From an uncultured Bryobacterales bacterium (GTDB taxonomy: Bacteria > Acidobacteriota > Terriglobia > Bryobacterales > Bryobacteraceae), in contig CALGAR010000103.1 in the NCBI GenBank assembly GCA_937959285.1, positions 1 through 32,443 on the forward strand: a DNA stretch of 32,443 nucleotides, read 5' to 3'. Shown here piece by piece: positions 23,415-31,175 of this stretch. The notes below the pieces were generated by a model, which was given only the letters and a program-made list of their open reading frames with translations, was not told where the DNA came from and did not search any database. The position numbers were made by a program, and so were the translations under genes. Position 1 is the stretch's first letter. Each line of letters starts with the position of its first letter.

Positions 23415-24989
23415 ATGAACATTCTGGGAATCGGCGGCCTGCTGAATGACGCCGCCTGCGCAATTTTGAAAGACGGCGAGCTAGCCGCCGCAGTCGAACA
23501 AAAGAAAATAGCACGGTACCACCGTTCCGGAGAGCTGCCGGAAGAGTCCATTGAGGCCTGTCTCGAACTGGCCGGGGTGGGAGCAGAGCAAGTCGATGGC
23601 GTCGCTGTGGTGCGCCCGTTCGCCGCAGGACCCGAAGCGCCGTTGCACCTCCAGCTCCGCGAGCGCTTTCCGAATGCCCGCATCATGCTGGTGGAGCATC
23701 ACATGGCGCACGCCGCCTCCGCCTATTACGCCTCCCCCTTCTCGGAGGCAACAGTCCTCACGCTCGACCGTCAGGGAGACTTTCGATGCGGCGCTCGCTG
23801 GAGGGCCTGCGGAACGCAGCTCGAGCTCGAACAGGAGGTGTACTACCCCGACTCGCTCGGCGATTTGTACGGGAGGGTCACAAAGCTGCTGGGCTTTGAG
23901 CCGAATGCGGAGGAGCACAAGGTGCAGTGGCTTTCGACGATGGGCGGCTCCGAGCACGAGGCTCTGTTCGACGAGATGCTGGTCTGGAGCGGCGGCTGGC
24001 CAAGGCTTGACCGGTCTTTTCTGGACGCCGACCGGATGAGCCGCGGCGGCTTCGGACCGAAGTTCTACGAGCGGCTTGGCCTGCCGGACGGCGCGCCGAT
24101 TCCTGCACGGATGCAGGCGTCGATCGCAGCCGGCCTGCAAAGGACGGTAGAGAAGGCGGTCCTCGGGATTGCAGGCAGCGGCGAGAATCTGTGCGTTGCC
24201 GGGGGTCTCCACTTCAATGCTCTGCTGATTGCCGCTCTTGAGCGGTCCAATCAATGGAAGAACGTGTTTGTGCAGCCGGCCGCGGGCAACGCCGGCACGG
24301 CAATTGGAGCGGTGCTGTACGGATGGCATATCGGGTACCGTCAAACCGCGCGGGTTCCCTTCAACAGCCTGTTCCTCGGGCCGAGCTACACACTCGAAGA
24401 GACCAAGCGCGTGCTCGAGAACTGCAAGCTTCGCTTCCGCCTGCTGCTGACGACTGACGAACTGATCGAAACGGCAGTCCGGCAAATCAATGAGCACAAG
24501 ATCATTGCCTGGATGCACGGCCGTATGGAATTCGGCCCGCGGGCGCTAGGCAACCGCAGCATCCTCGCCTCGCCGCAGGACCCATACTCGACGGAGAACT
24601 TGAATACCTTCATCAAACACCGCGAGCAGTTCCGTAAGTTCGCAGCGTCTGTCCCCGCCGAGCTGGCAGGAGAGTATTTCGAGGTAGGAGCAAATGCCCG
24701 CTTTCTTGCGACCGTGGGACGCGTCAGGCCGGAGCACCGTAAAACGTTCGAGAGCGCGATTCTCGGCGACGACTTAGTGCGGGTGCAGACCGTGGCCGAA
24801 TCAGACAACCCGCTGTATCACCGCCTGCTGCACGCCGCAGGGAAGGCAACGGGGCTGCCCGTGCTCTACAACACATCCTTTAACCTGTTCGGCGATCCGC
24901 TCGTCTGTACACCGCGGGATGCCGTGCGGAGCTTCTACTCCTCCGGCATCGACGCGATGTTTGTTGGGAACTTTCTCCTCGAAAAGTAA
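23415..24989 (+). CDS. NodU/CmcH-family carbamoyltransferase
   Basis: 524 residues from the ATG at 23415; a TTG at 23400 would overlap gltX. The N-terminal ASKHA-type domain shows G-I-G-G-L-L-N-D-A-A and the metal pair H95 and H99 in E-H-H-M-A-H-A-A-S-A-Y, with D118 nineteen residues on, the spacing known in TobZ. The C-terminal YrdC-like domain contains G-R-M-E-F-G-P-R-A-L-G-N-R-S and N-T-S-F-N. The family transfers carbamoyl from carbamoyl phosphate to hydroxyl groups of sugars or antibiotics via carbamoyladenylate. The acceptor is unknown and no sugar or antibiotic cluster is next to it. The gene ends 1 bp from the convergent SOD gene. Confidence 0.9.
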   Translation: MNILGIGGLLNDAACAILKDGELAAAVEQKKIARYHRSGELPEESIEACLELAGVGAEQVDGVAVVRPFAAGPEAPLHLQLRERFPNARIMLVEHHMAHAASAYYASPFSEATVLTLDRQGDFRCGARWRACGTQLELEQEVYYPDSLGDLYGRVTKLLGFEPNAEEHKVQWLSTMGGSEHEALFDEMLVWSGGWPRLDRSFLDADRMSRGGFGPKFYERLGLPDGAPIPARMQASIAAGLQRTVEKAVLGIAGSGENLCVAGGLHFNALLIAALERSNQWKNVFVQPAAGNAGTAIGAVLYGWHIGYRQTARVPFNSLFLGPSYTLEETKRVLENCKLRFRLLLTTDELIETAVRQINEHKIIAWMHGRMEFGPRALGNRSILASPQDPYSTENLNTFIKHREQFRKFAASVPAELAGEYFEVGANARFLATVGRVRPEHRKTFESAILGDDLVRVQTVAESDNPLYHRLLHAAGKATGLPVLYNTSFNLFGDPLVCTPRDAVRSFYSSGIDAMFVGNFLLEK

Positions 24990-24990
24990 G

Positions 24991-25563
24991 TTAGCGGGTG
25001 ATGACGCCGCAGGCGATCCGGCCTCCGGAGTTCCCTGAAGGATCCGTCTTCAAGTCGTCTGCGCCCTCATGAATGACGAGGCTCGTTCCACCGGTCCGGA
25101 GCAGTGAAACCGTGCCATCGGAGACGCGCGCGCCTTCGGCCACTGCTTCATACGTAGCTGTGCCGTCCGGAGAGACGACCATATTGCCCAGGTCGCCGGC
25201 ATGCGGCCCTTGCGGATTCATGCTCCCGTGATGCCGGCCGTGCGGATTGAAGTGGCTGCCAGCGGACTCGAACTTCGGCGGCTCGCATTTCCCCGTCTCA
25301 TGAATGTGGACTGCGTGTGTTCCGGGAGGTAGGTTTTTGACGTCGAGCTTCACTCGGACGCCGTTGCTTACATCCTCAAACGTGGCGGTTCCAACGGGGT
25401 TCCCGTTGGCATCCTGTAATTCGGCGCGCGCTGTCGTGGCGGCGCCAGACTCGGGTGGCACTCCGGTGGTCGCCGGCGTTCCCGTATCGCGCTTGCAGGC
25501 ATTGAAAGCGAGCAATGAAAGTAATACAACTCCGGCTAAGAGTCTGAACATTGTGCTCCTCAA
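24991..25563 (-). CDS. sodC: Superoxide dismutase [Cu-Zn], periplasmic
   Basis: 190 residues. It converts superoxide to oxygen and peroxide outside the cytoplasm. The N-terminus has a hydrophobic signal and a cysteine at 23 (A-F-N-A-C), a weak lipobox, followed by a Thr/Pro/Gly linker. Copper and zinc ligands are visible in H-A-V-H-I-H, S-H-F-N-P, G-P-H-A-G-D-L-G-N and L-V-I-H-E-G. The disulphide pair is G-K-C-E-P-P and R-I-A-C-G-V. Starts at 25563 and 25551 are both possible. It is monocistronic as far as visible, 67 bp after the M1 peptidase gene on the same strand. Confidence 0.94.
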   Translation of the reverse strand: MRSTMFRLLAGVVLLSLLAFNACKRDTGTPATTGVPPESGAATTARAELQDANGNPVGTATFEDVSNGVRVKLDVKNLPPGTHAVHIHETGKCEPPKFESAGSHFNPHGRHHGSMNPQGPHAGDLGNMVVSPDGTATYEAVAEGARVSDGTVSLLRTGGTSLVIHEGADDLKTDPSGNSGGRIACGVITR

Positions 25564-25630
25564 TGACTAACAATCTTTTGGGCCCTGGGAAGAAGGCCTC
25601 TACCCGTCATCCTAGCATCGAGGAGCGCGG

Positions 25631-27538
25631 TTATCTCGAAATTGCGCCGGTTGTTTCGCCAGCGGATTTGAGGATGCCGTCGATGGTGACTTGCGCGATC
25701 GGATGATACCCGGGACGTGCCTTCGCATAGATGGCAAGCCCGCGCTTCCTGCCTTCCGGCGTTTTTGTAAGCTCCTCGTAGAGAGGCTTTAGGAACTTAC
25801 GCCGCCCTACGGTAGTTAGAAACTCTTCGAGACGAGCGTATGCCGGCTCGTACCGGTTCCGGATCGCCATTTGCAGCCACTGGCTCGCGATCTCCGCGTT
25901 GCCCGTCTTCGTCAAATTGAATGCCTTGTCCAATTCCTTCATCCGGCTGACGCCGAGATCATCCGGCATTGCATTCAGGAAGTGCAACCACTCCTGCGTA
26001 CTCCACTCCTTGACGGGGAACTCAGTAAGCACAGCCTTGCCGGCGATCCATTGCGAAGCGAGAGACGACACCTGGCGGAAGGCATCCGATTCAGGCCTTG
26101 GCGCAGACGCGGGCAGACCGGGCTTTTCAACCCACTCCTCGACATTCACCTTCGCCGCCAGCTCCGGCTGCTTCTCGAGCAGGTTCGCCTTCAGATAGTT
26201 CACGAAATCGCCGGTCGTAATGCTTTGGAACTGAAAGTGGCTGAAGTATCCACGCAGGAAGCGATCGAAGTTCTCGCGGCCGAAGGTCTGCTCGAGATGA
26301 CGAAGGAACAGCGCGCCCTTCACATAAGGCACATTCGTGAAACCATCGTCGGGATCGCGGCCTTTGAGGTCGATGTGAAGAATCTGATCGGCTTCAGGAA
26401 GTTTCTTCAGCTCCTGTTCCAGTTCGGCAACCTCCAGCACTTCTTCCATGTCAGCCCGGCGCTTCCCGAAGACCTTCTCCTGAATGCGCCGCTCAAGATA
26501 CACCGTGAAGCCCTCGTTCAGCCAGAAATCGCGCCACGTCGCGTTGGTCACCAGGTTGCCGGACCAGGAGTGCGCGAGTTCATGCGCGATCAGGGCGACA
26601 AGACTCTTGTCCCCGGCAATCACGGTCGGCGTCGCGAAGGTGAGGCGCGGATTCTCCATTCCGCCAAACGGGAAACTTGGCGGCAGAACGAGAATGTCGT
26701 ACCGCTCCCATTGATACGGCCCGTAGAGCTCTTCGGCCGCCTTCATCATGTTTTCGGTATCCGCAAATTCCGCCGCCGCTTTCTCAACCACCGACGGCTC
26801 CGCCCACACACCGGTCCGGTCGCTCATCGGCTTGAACACAAGGTCGCCCACCGCAAGCGCGATCAGATACGGAGGAATCTGCTGCCGCATCCGGAAGGTG
26901 TATTCGCCGTCCCGCACGGCGTTGACATCGTTCTCGGCGCTCATCACCGCCATCAATTCCTTCGGCGTCCGAATCCGAGCGGAGTAGGTGACGCGGACTC
27001 CCGGCGAGTCCTGCAGTGGGATCCAGCTTCGGGCATGAATCGCTTCCGACTGGGTGAACAAAAATGGATGCTTCTTGCCGGCGGTCTGCTCGGGCTCGAG
27101 CCACTGTAGCCCCGACGCTTCAGGCTTGGTCTGATAGTGCACACGAACGAGCTGCGCATCGGGCGTCAGCTGGATGGTAAGCGGCGATCCGAGCACCTTG
27201 TCAGCCGCGCCCAGCTCAAACGTGGTTTCCTGCCACTCGCGGCCGTTCTGCGACACCTCGACTTTCTCAATGTTCAAATCCCGCGTGTCAAGCACAAGCG
27301 GAGCATCCTTCGGTGCTCGCTTGATATGAAGCGTCGCAAACCCCCGGAGCGTTTTTGACGAAAAATCAGCCTCCAGATCGAGATCGACGTGCCGCACCCT
27401 GACCTGATCGGGGCGCGCATAGGAGTGGAAATCGGTCCGAGACGGATCGGCAGTAGACATCGAGGGCTTGCTCCCACAAGAGCCCAGCAGACAAACCATT
27501 GACAAAAGAAAGGTCCCTTGTACGCGGGCTCTGAACAT
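25631..27538 (-). CDS. M1 family aminopeptidase, predicted lipoprotein
   Basis: 635 residues from the ATG at 27538, which has a GGGGAGA ribosome binding site and a lipoprotein signal (F-L-L-S-M-V-C-L-L-G-S-C, cysteine 21). The open frame reaches 27670, but that part overlaps the divergent gene's control region and is excluded. The zinc motif is H319-E-L-A-H323 with E342 in W-L-N-E-G-F-T, and the exopeptidase motif is G-G-M-E-N at 292-296. The pattern and the C-terminal helical domain resemble the leukotriene A4 hydrolase/aminopeptidase B branch. It should trim N-terminal residues from peptides at the cell surface or in the periplasm. Confidence 0.94.
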   Translation of the reverse strand: MFRARVQGTFLLSMVCLLGSCGSKPSMSTADPSRTDFHSYARPDQVRVRHVDLDLEADFSSKTLRGFATLHIKRAPKDAPLVLDTRDLNIEKVEVSQNGREWQETTFELGAADKVLGSPLTIQLTPDAQLVRVHYQTKPEASGLQWLEPEQTAGKKHPFLFTQSEAIHARSWIPLQDSPGVRVTYSARIRTPKELMAVMSAENDVNAVRDGEYTFRMRQQIPPYLIALAVGDLVFKPMSDRTGVWAEPSVVEKAAAEFADTENMMKAAEELYGPYQWERYDILVLPPSFPFGGMENPRLTFATPTVIAGDKSLVALIAHELAHSWSGNLVTNATWRDFWLNEGFTVYLERRIQEKVFGKRRADMEEVLEVAELEQELKKLPEADQILHIDLKGRDPDDGFTNVPYVKGALFLRHLEQTFGRENFDRFLRGYFSHFQFQSITTGDFVNYLKANLLEKQPELAAKVNVEEWVEKPGLPASAPRPESDAFRQVSSLASQWIAGKAVLTEFPVKEWSTQEWLHFLNAMPDDLGVSRMKELDKAFNLTKTGNAEIASQWLQMAIRNRYEPAYARLEEFLTTVGRRKFLKPLYEELTKTPEGRKRGLAIYAKARPGYHPIAQVTIDGILKSAGETTGAISR

Positions 27539-27678
27539 ACTTATCAATCTCCCCCCAAAAATCTCAGTGTATCCGAGTGCTTCCTGCAAATGCAGTCGCG
27601 GACCTTCAGCTCTCCAGGAGGATGAAACGACGGTCTTGTCTGATCCCGGCCGGCATGCTAGCATCGCCATTCATCGGC

Positions 27679-28782
27679 ATGTCGACAGCTCCTGTCCTCA
27701 TCCCATCCCCACGGTTGATGTCGCTGGACGCGTTTCGGGGCGCCACCATCGCTGCAATGCTTCTGGTCAATAACGCCGGCGATTGGAACCACGTCTACCC
27801 GCCCCTGCTGCATGCAAAATGGCACGGCTGGACTCCCACCGATCTCGTGTTTCCCTTCTTTCTTTGGATTGTCGGTGTATCGATGACCTTCTCCTTTGCC
27901 CGCCGGATGGCACGAGGGGACCGTCGAGGCGACATTCTTCTCCACGTCCTCCGGCGATCGGCGCTGATCTTTGCCGTCGGCCTCTTTCTGAATGCGTTTC
28001 CTGCATTCGACTTCGAGCACCTGCGGATTCCAGGCGTCTTGCAGCGGATTGCGCTGTGCTATCTGGCAGCCGGCGCAATCGTTCTTTATATGGATATCAA
28101 GGGCCAGATCGGCGCGGCCATCGCCCTCCTCGCCAGCTACTGGGCTTTGATGACGCTCGTTCCGGTGCCAGGCTATGGAGCTGGCGTACTGGAGCCGGAA
28201 GGCAACTTTGCGCAATGGGTAGACCGGCTGTTTCTGGAAGGGCATATGTATGCCGCAACCAGAACCTGGGATCCTGAAGGCATCGTAAGCACCCTGCCCG
28301 CCATTGCAACAACGCTGTTCGGCGTCTTCGCCGGACATCTTCTGCGGTCCGACCTCCGGGTGGCAGAGAAGTCGGCGTGGCTTTTCACGGGAGGCGGGGT
28401 GTTGCTGCTCGCGGGACTGATGCTCGATCCGCTGCTGCCGATCAACAAGAACCTTTGGACGAGCACCTACTCCATGTTTACGGCTGGGATGGCGGCGCTC
28501 TTGTTTTCGGGTTGCTACTGGCTCATCGATGGCAACGGCTTCAAGCGCTTTGCGAGGCCGTTCGTGATTTACGGCTTGAACCCGATTGTGATTTATACGC
28601 TATCCGGGATTGTGGGGGACTTACTCTCGGTGACCGGGATCGGCAAGGCGCTTTATCGGAACGTCTTTCTTTCGATCGCGAGCCCGGTGAATGCGTCGTT
28701 GCTTTATGCACTGGCGCACGTCGGCTTCTTCTTCCTGGTGGCGTGGCTCCTATACCGGCGCAACTGGATCATCCGGCTCTGA
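27679..28782 (+). CDS. Heparan-alpha-glucosaminide N-acetyltransferase-like membrane protein (DUF5009/YeiB-like)
   Basis: 367 residues with about 10 hydrophobic helices. The N-terminal R-L-M-S-L-D-A-F-R-G motif and the L-L-H-A-K-W-H-G-W-T-P-T-D-L-V-F-P-F-F segment (about 43-61) are hallmarks of the HGSNAT family; the histidine before W-H-G aligns with the region of the human active-site histidine. It may acetylate amino sugars across the inner membrane, but the bacterial role is not established. The start is uncertain: ATGs at 27622 and 27655 and a GTG at 27577 are in frame, the first right against an AGGAGG (zero spacing). Its 3' end overlaps the convergent DUF3565 gene by 33 bases. Confidence 0.85.
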   Translation: MSTAPVLIPSPRLMSLDAFRGATIAAMLLVNNAGDWNHVYPPLLHAKWHGWTPTDLVFPFFLWIVGVSMTFSFARRMARGDRRGDILLHVLRRSALIFAVGLFLNAFPAFDFEHLRIPGVLQRIALCYLAAGAIVLYMDIKGQIGAAIALLASYWALMTLVPVPGYGAGVLEPEGNFAQWVDRLFLEGHMYAATRTWDPEGIVSTLPAIATTLFGVFAGHLLRSDLRVAEKSAWLFTGGGVLLLAGLMLDPLLPINKNLWTSTYSMFTAGMAALLFSGCYWLIDGNGFKRFARPFVIYGLNPIVIYTLSGIVGDLLSVTGIGKALYRNVFLSIASPVNASLLYALAHVGFFFLVAWLLYRRNWIIRL

Positions 28783-28995
28783 GCCTGGTTCCTCCGCATC
28801 GCACTTGACGCATTCGAGCTGGAAGCCGATAAACTGCGCACGCCCCTCCGGTGTCAGAACCCACGCCCGCTCGGTCCACGGCGGCTGATGCCGCACATGC
28901 CTCGTATGCCCGCACTCCAGGTCCGCGACCCAGTGCCCTTCCTCGTCGAGGTGGAATCCGACAATTGCTCGTTTCACCGGCGCCCCTGATCTCAT
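28750..28995 (-). CDS. DUF3565 family small zinc-ribbon-like protein
   Basis: 81 residues from the ATG at 28995. The core K-R-A-I-V-G-F-H-L-D-E-E-G-H-W-V-A followed by L-E-C-G-H and V-R-H-Q-P-P-W is typical of DUF3565. C28, H30, C62 and C65 could bind a metal. The open frame continues upstream to 29088 but without family character. The last 33 bases overlap the end of the acyltransferase gene on the other strand. Function is unknown. Confidence 0.85.
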   Translation of the reverse strand: MRSGAPVKRAIVGFHLDEEGHWVADLECGHTRHVRHQPPWTERAWVLTPEGRAQFIGFQLECVKCDAEEPGSEPDDPVAPV

Positions 28996-29127
28996 GCTAC
29001 CCCTCTCGCTATGCCGGCTTTCGACGCTTGACGCTCGGGCTTCGACTCGCAGCAATCCGCGGTCGATCGCTATCGACAGCGGATTCAAGGCACGCGTGCA
29101 TCGGTGATTGCCGCTAGACTGTATGCA

Positions 29128-29862
29128 ATGATCGCCTGCCGGTCAGTGACGAAGACATTTCAGGACAAAGCCGTACTGAGCGATGTGAGCCTTGAGATCG
29201 GCCCGGGCCGCATCCTTGGTTTGCTTGGTCGAAACAGCGCCGGCAAATCAACACTCATCAAAATTCTGACCGGGCAATTATCCCGCGACTCCGGAGATGT
29301 TTACCTTCTAGATCAGCCAATCCGCAGAATGAGTCATGCGCTTCGCCAGATGATCGGGGTTCTGCCGGAGGAACTTGGTCTCTTCGATGACCTGACTGTC
29401 CTCGAACATTTGGATCTTTCCGCCAAAGTTTACGGCCTGCCGAAAGCCGTCCGGTCGCAGAGACTCCATGAGCTGCTCACGGTGCTCGACCTCGACGATG
29501 GACGCCACACGCCCGCGCGCAACTGTTCCCACGGAATGAAGAAGAAGACGGCGCTGGCCCTAGCGCTCCTCCACAACCCGAAAGTTATCTTCCTGGATGA
29601 GCCGTTTGAAGGAATTGATCCCGTCGCTGCCGAGAGTATTCGCAAACTCCTGCTGACCATGGCCCGAAAGGGCTCCACGATCCTCCTGACCGCTCATACC
29701 TTTGCTCTCCTTGAAGGCCTGGCGGACGATGTCGCAATTCTCCACGACGGCAAGATCGCCTACCGCTCGCAGTACGACTGCCAAATGTCGGAGCTGAAAC
29801 GAATCTTCTTCTCGATTGTTGGCGAACCAAACCACGGAGAGCTCGAGTGGCTCGGGTCGTAG
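29128..29862 (+). CDS. ABC transporter ATP-binding protein
   Basis: 244 residues from the ATG at 29128; a GTG at 29104 is an alternative. Walker A is G-R-N-S-A-G-K-S at 34-41, the signature is degenerate as C-S-H-G-M near 133-137, Walker B is V-I-F-L-D-E-P at 153-159, and the switch histidine is H190 in T-A-H. The degenerate signature and short length fit the ABC-2 exporter type. The next gene starts 16 bases before its stop codon, so the two are coupled. Substrate unknown. Confidence 0.93.
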   Translation: MIACRSVTKTFQDKAVLSDVSLEIGPGRILGLLGRNSAGKSTLIKILTGQLSRDSGDVYLLDQPIRRMSHALRQMIGVLPEELGLFDDLTVLEHLDLSAKVYGLPKAVRSQRLHELLTVLDLDDGRHTPARNCSHGMKKKTALALALLHNPKVIFLDEPFEGIDPVAAESIRKLLLTMARKGSTILLTAHTFALLEGLADDVAILHDGKIAYRSQYDCQMSELKRIFFSIVGEPNHGELEWLGS

Positions 29863-30865
29863 CTATCGTAGTTGCGATCCAGACGATGGTCTGGCGCGAC
29901 ATACGCTCTGTGCTCTCAATTCCTGCGAATAATCTCCTGGTCTTTGCGGCCGTTCTCTTCGCCTATCAGCCGGCAAGCGCTGCGTCTTTGTTCTTTTCAT
30001 TGCTTCGGCCGGGATCATTCTGTTCTCCGACGATCCGGCGCGGAGAGTGGCCCGACTGGCGTTGTGGCCGCTGTCGCTTTCGCAAAGGGCGGCGGTACGT
30101 ATCTGCGTCTTTCTCTCGGCGCCGGCGTTCCTGTTTGCAGCAGGCACCTCGATTGCCGTCCGGCAGGGAGGCGCGGCCGGACTCCTCCTGGCCTCGGCTT
30201 CAGCCCTGCAGACGCTTCGCACTGCAGTCGCTCGCCTTCGATTGGCGAACCGCCTGAGGTTGCCTCGTCTTCTCCCGACCTCTCTGGCTCCGGGTACGTT
30301 CGCGATTGCTCTTCTCCAAATCCGCCAGACTTCGACCATGCTCGATACGTATCTGTCGGCAGCACTCAGCTTGGGTGGCTTCTGGTACAGCCGGGTCTCT
30401 CACCCGTCACCGCAGACGCGCCCGGTGCTTGCAATGCTCGTGGCCCTGGCGCTCAGCACGCATACGCAGACATTGTTTGGTTACGACGGGCCGGAAGGTG
30501 TGGCTCGATTTCGTCTTTGGCCGCTCCCAGGTTGGCGAATCTTTGCAATGAAGGATGCAGGCGTTCTGGCGGTAGCAACGCTTCTCCTTCTACCGCTCGA
30601 CCTCACCACCGGACTCTCATCGCTCCTTGCATCGCTTGCGATCGGCCACCACGGCTCAATGGTTCGTGCGCCTTTTCAACGGCGCTGGCGATTCTCCGCG
30701 GGGCGCTTGTTCATGACCGGGCTGCTTAAGATCGCAGCCGTCTTCTCGACCGGCACGGCAAGCCAGCATTTTGGATTGCCGGTGCTGGGCGGAGCGGCCG
30801 CGGCTTGTGCAATCTCCGCCTGGTGGTGCGGGCGCGTTTGGGATCGCTCGCTAAGGTCGTTCTGA
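29847..30865 (+). pseudogene. ABC-2-type membrane protein, frameshifted (partner of the upstream ATPase)
   Basis: A GTG at 29847 with GGAGA 6 bases upstream opens a frame whose first 50 residues look like a membrane protein (V-W-R-D-I-R-S-V-L-S-I-P-A-N-N-L-L-V-F). It then loses character near 29995. A second frame, one base back, carries the rest (V-F-V-L-F-I-A-S-A-G-I-I-L-F, then L-A-L-W-P-L-S, several hydrophobic helices and G-H-H-G-S near 30650) up to the stop at 30865. Adding one T to the T4 run at 29994-29997 gives a continuous 339-residue protein that reads smoothly across the junction. The downstream part alone is open from a GTG at 30047. It is either a true frameshift mutation or a base-calling error; if intact it would be the exporter's membrane half. 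Confidence 0.75.
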
Positions 30866-31175
30866 AATTCGGCGCTTCTCACAACAAAAATAGCCGACAT
30901 TATGGTCGTAAGAGAGCCTACCTTTGCTTCATCACGCCTCTGAAGGGCGGGCTTGTTTTTGTTCCAACAGTTGGATAAAGTAGCTAGCCCGGAAACGGCA
31001 GACGAAGGTGAATAAGCTGTGCTGCCATTGGAATGTATCGGGGTTAACAGTAGTTTCTAGCAGATTATTTTTGTTGTCGGCGTTTGTAGGCGACGCTGTT
31101 TCATGCATGGAATCTGTGCGTGTAGGAAGCGCCGCGCAGGACCGTTTGTCTGCCTGTTTCCAAAAGGAGCGGCTG
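30866..31175. other. 310-bp control region upstream of the TonB-dependent receptor
   Basis: No protein gene is seen here. It contains a candidate promoter TTGTTT (30953-30958), 17 bases, TAAAGT (30976-30981), whose spacer holds a 13-bp palindrome. A weak 4-bp hairpin lies at 30935-30949. The receptor's Shine-Dalgarno AGGAG is at 31165-31169. A leader of about 190 bases would follow if that promoter is used. Confidence 0.45.
30963..30975. promoter_or_regulatory. Candidate operator: palindrome TCCAAC-A-GTTGGA in promoter spacer
   Basis: Six bases on each side match perfectly around a central A. It sits between TTGTTT and TAAAGT, which are 17 bases apart, so a dimeric repressor bound here would block polymerase. 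Both the promoter and operator roles are inferred from position and symmetry. Confidence 0.45.

Noticed and set aside
29985..30000. Programmed -1 ribosomal frameshifting as the cause of the split membrane protein
   Set aside because: No X-XXY-YYZ slippery heptamer fits the reading frame at the switch; a lost T in the T4 run explains it more simply.
30935..30960. Terminator for the ABC transporter operon
   Set aside because: The stem is only 4 bp (CGCC/GGCG) and separated from the T-run by GGCT; too weak to call.
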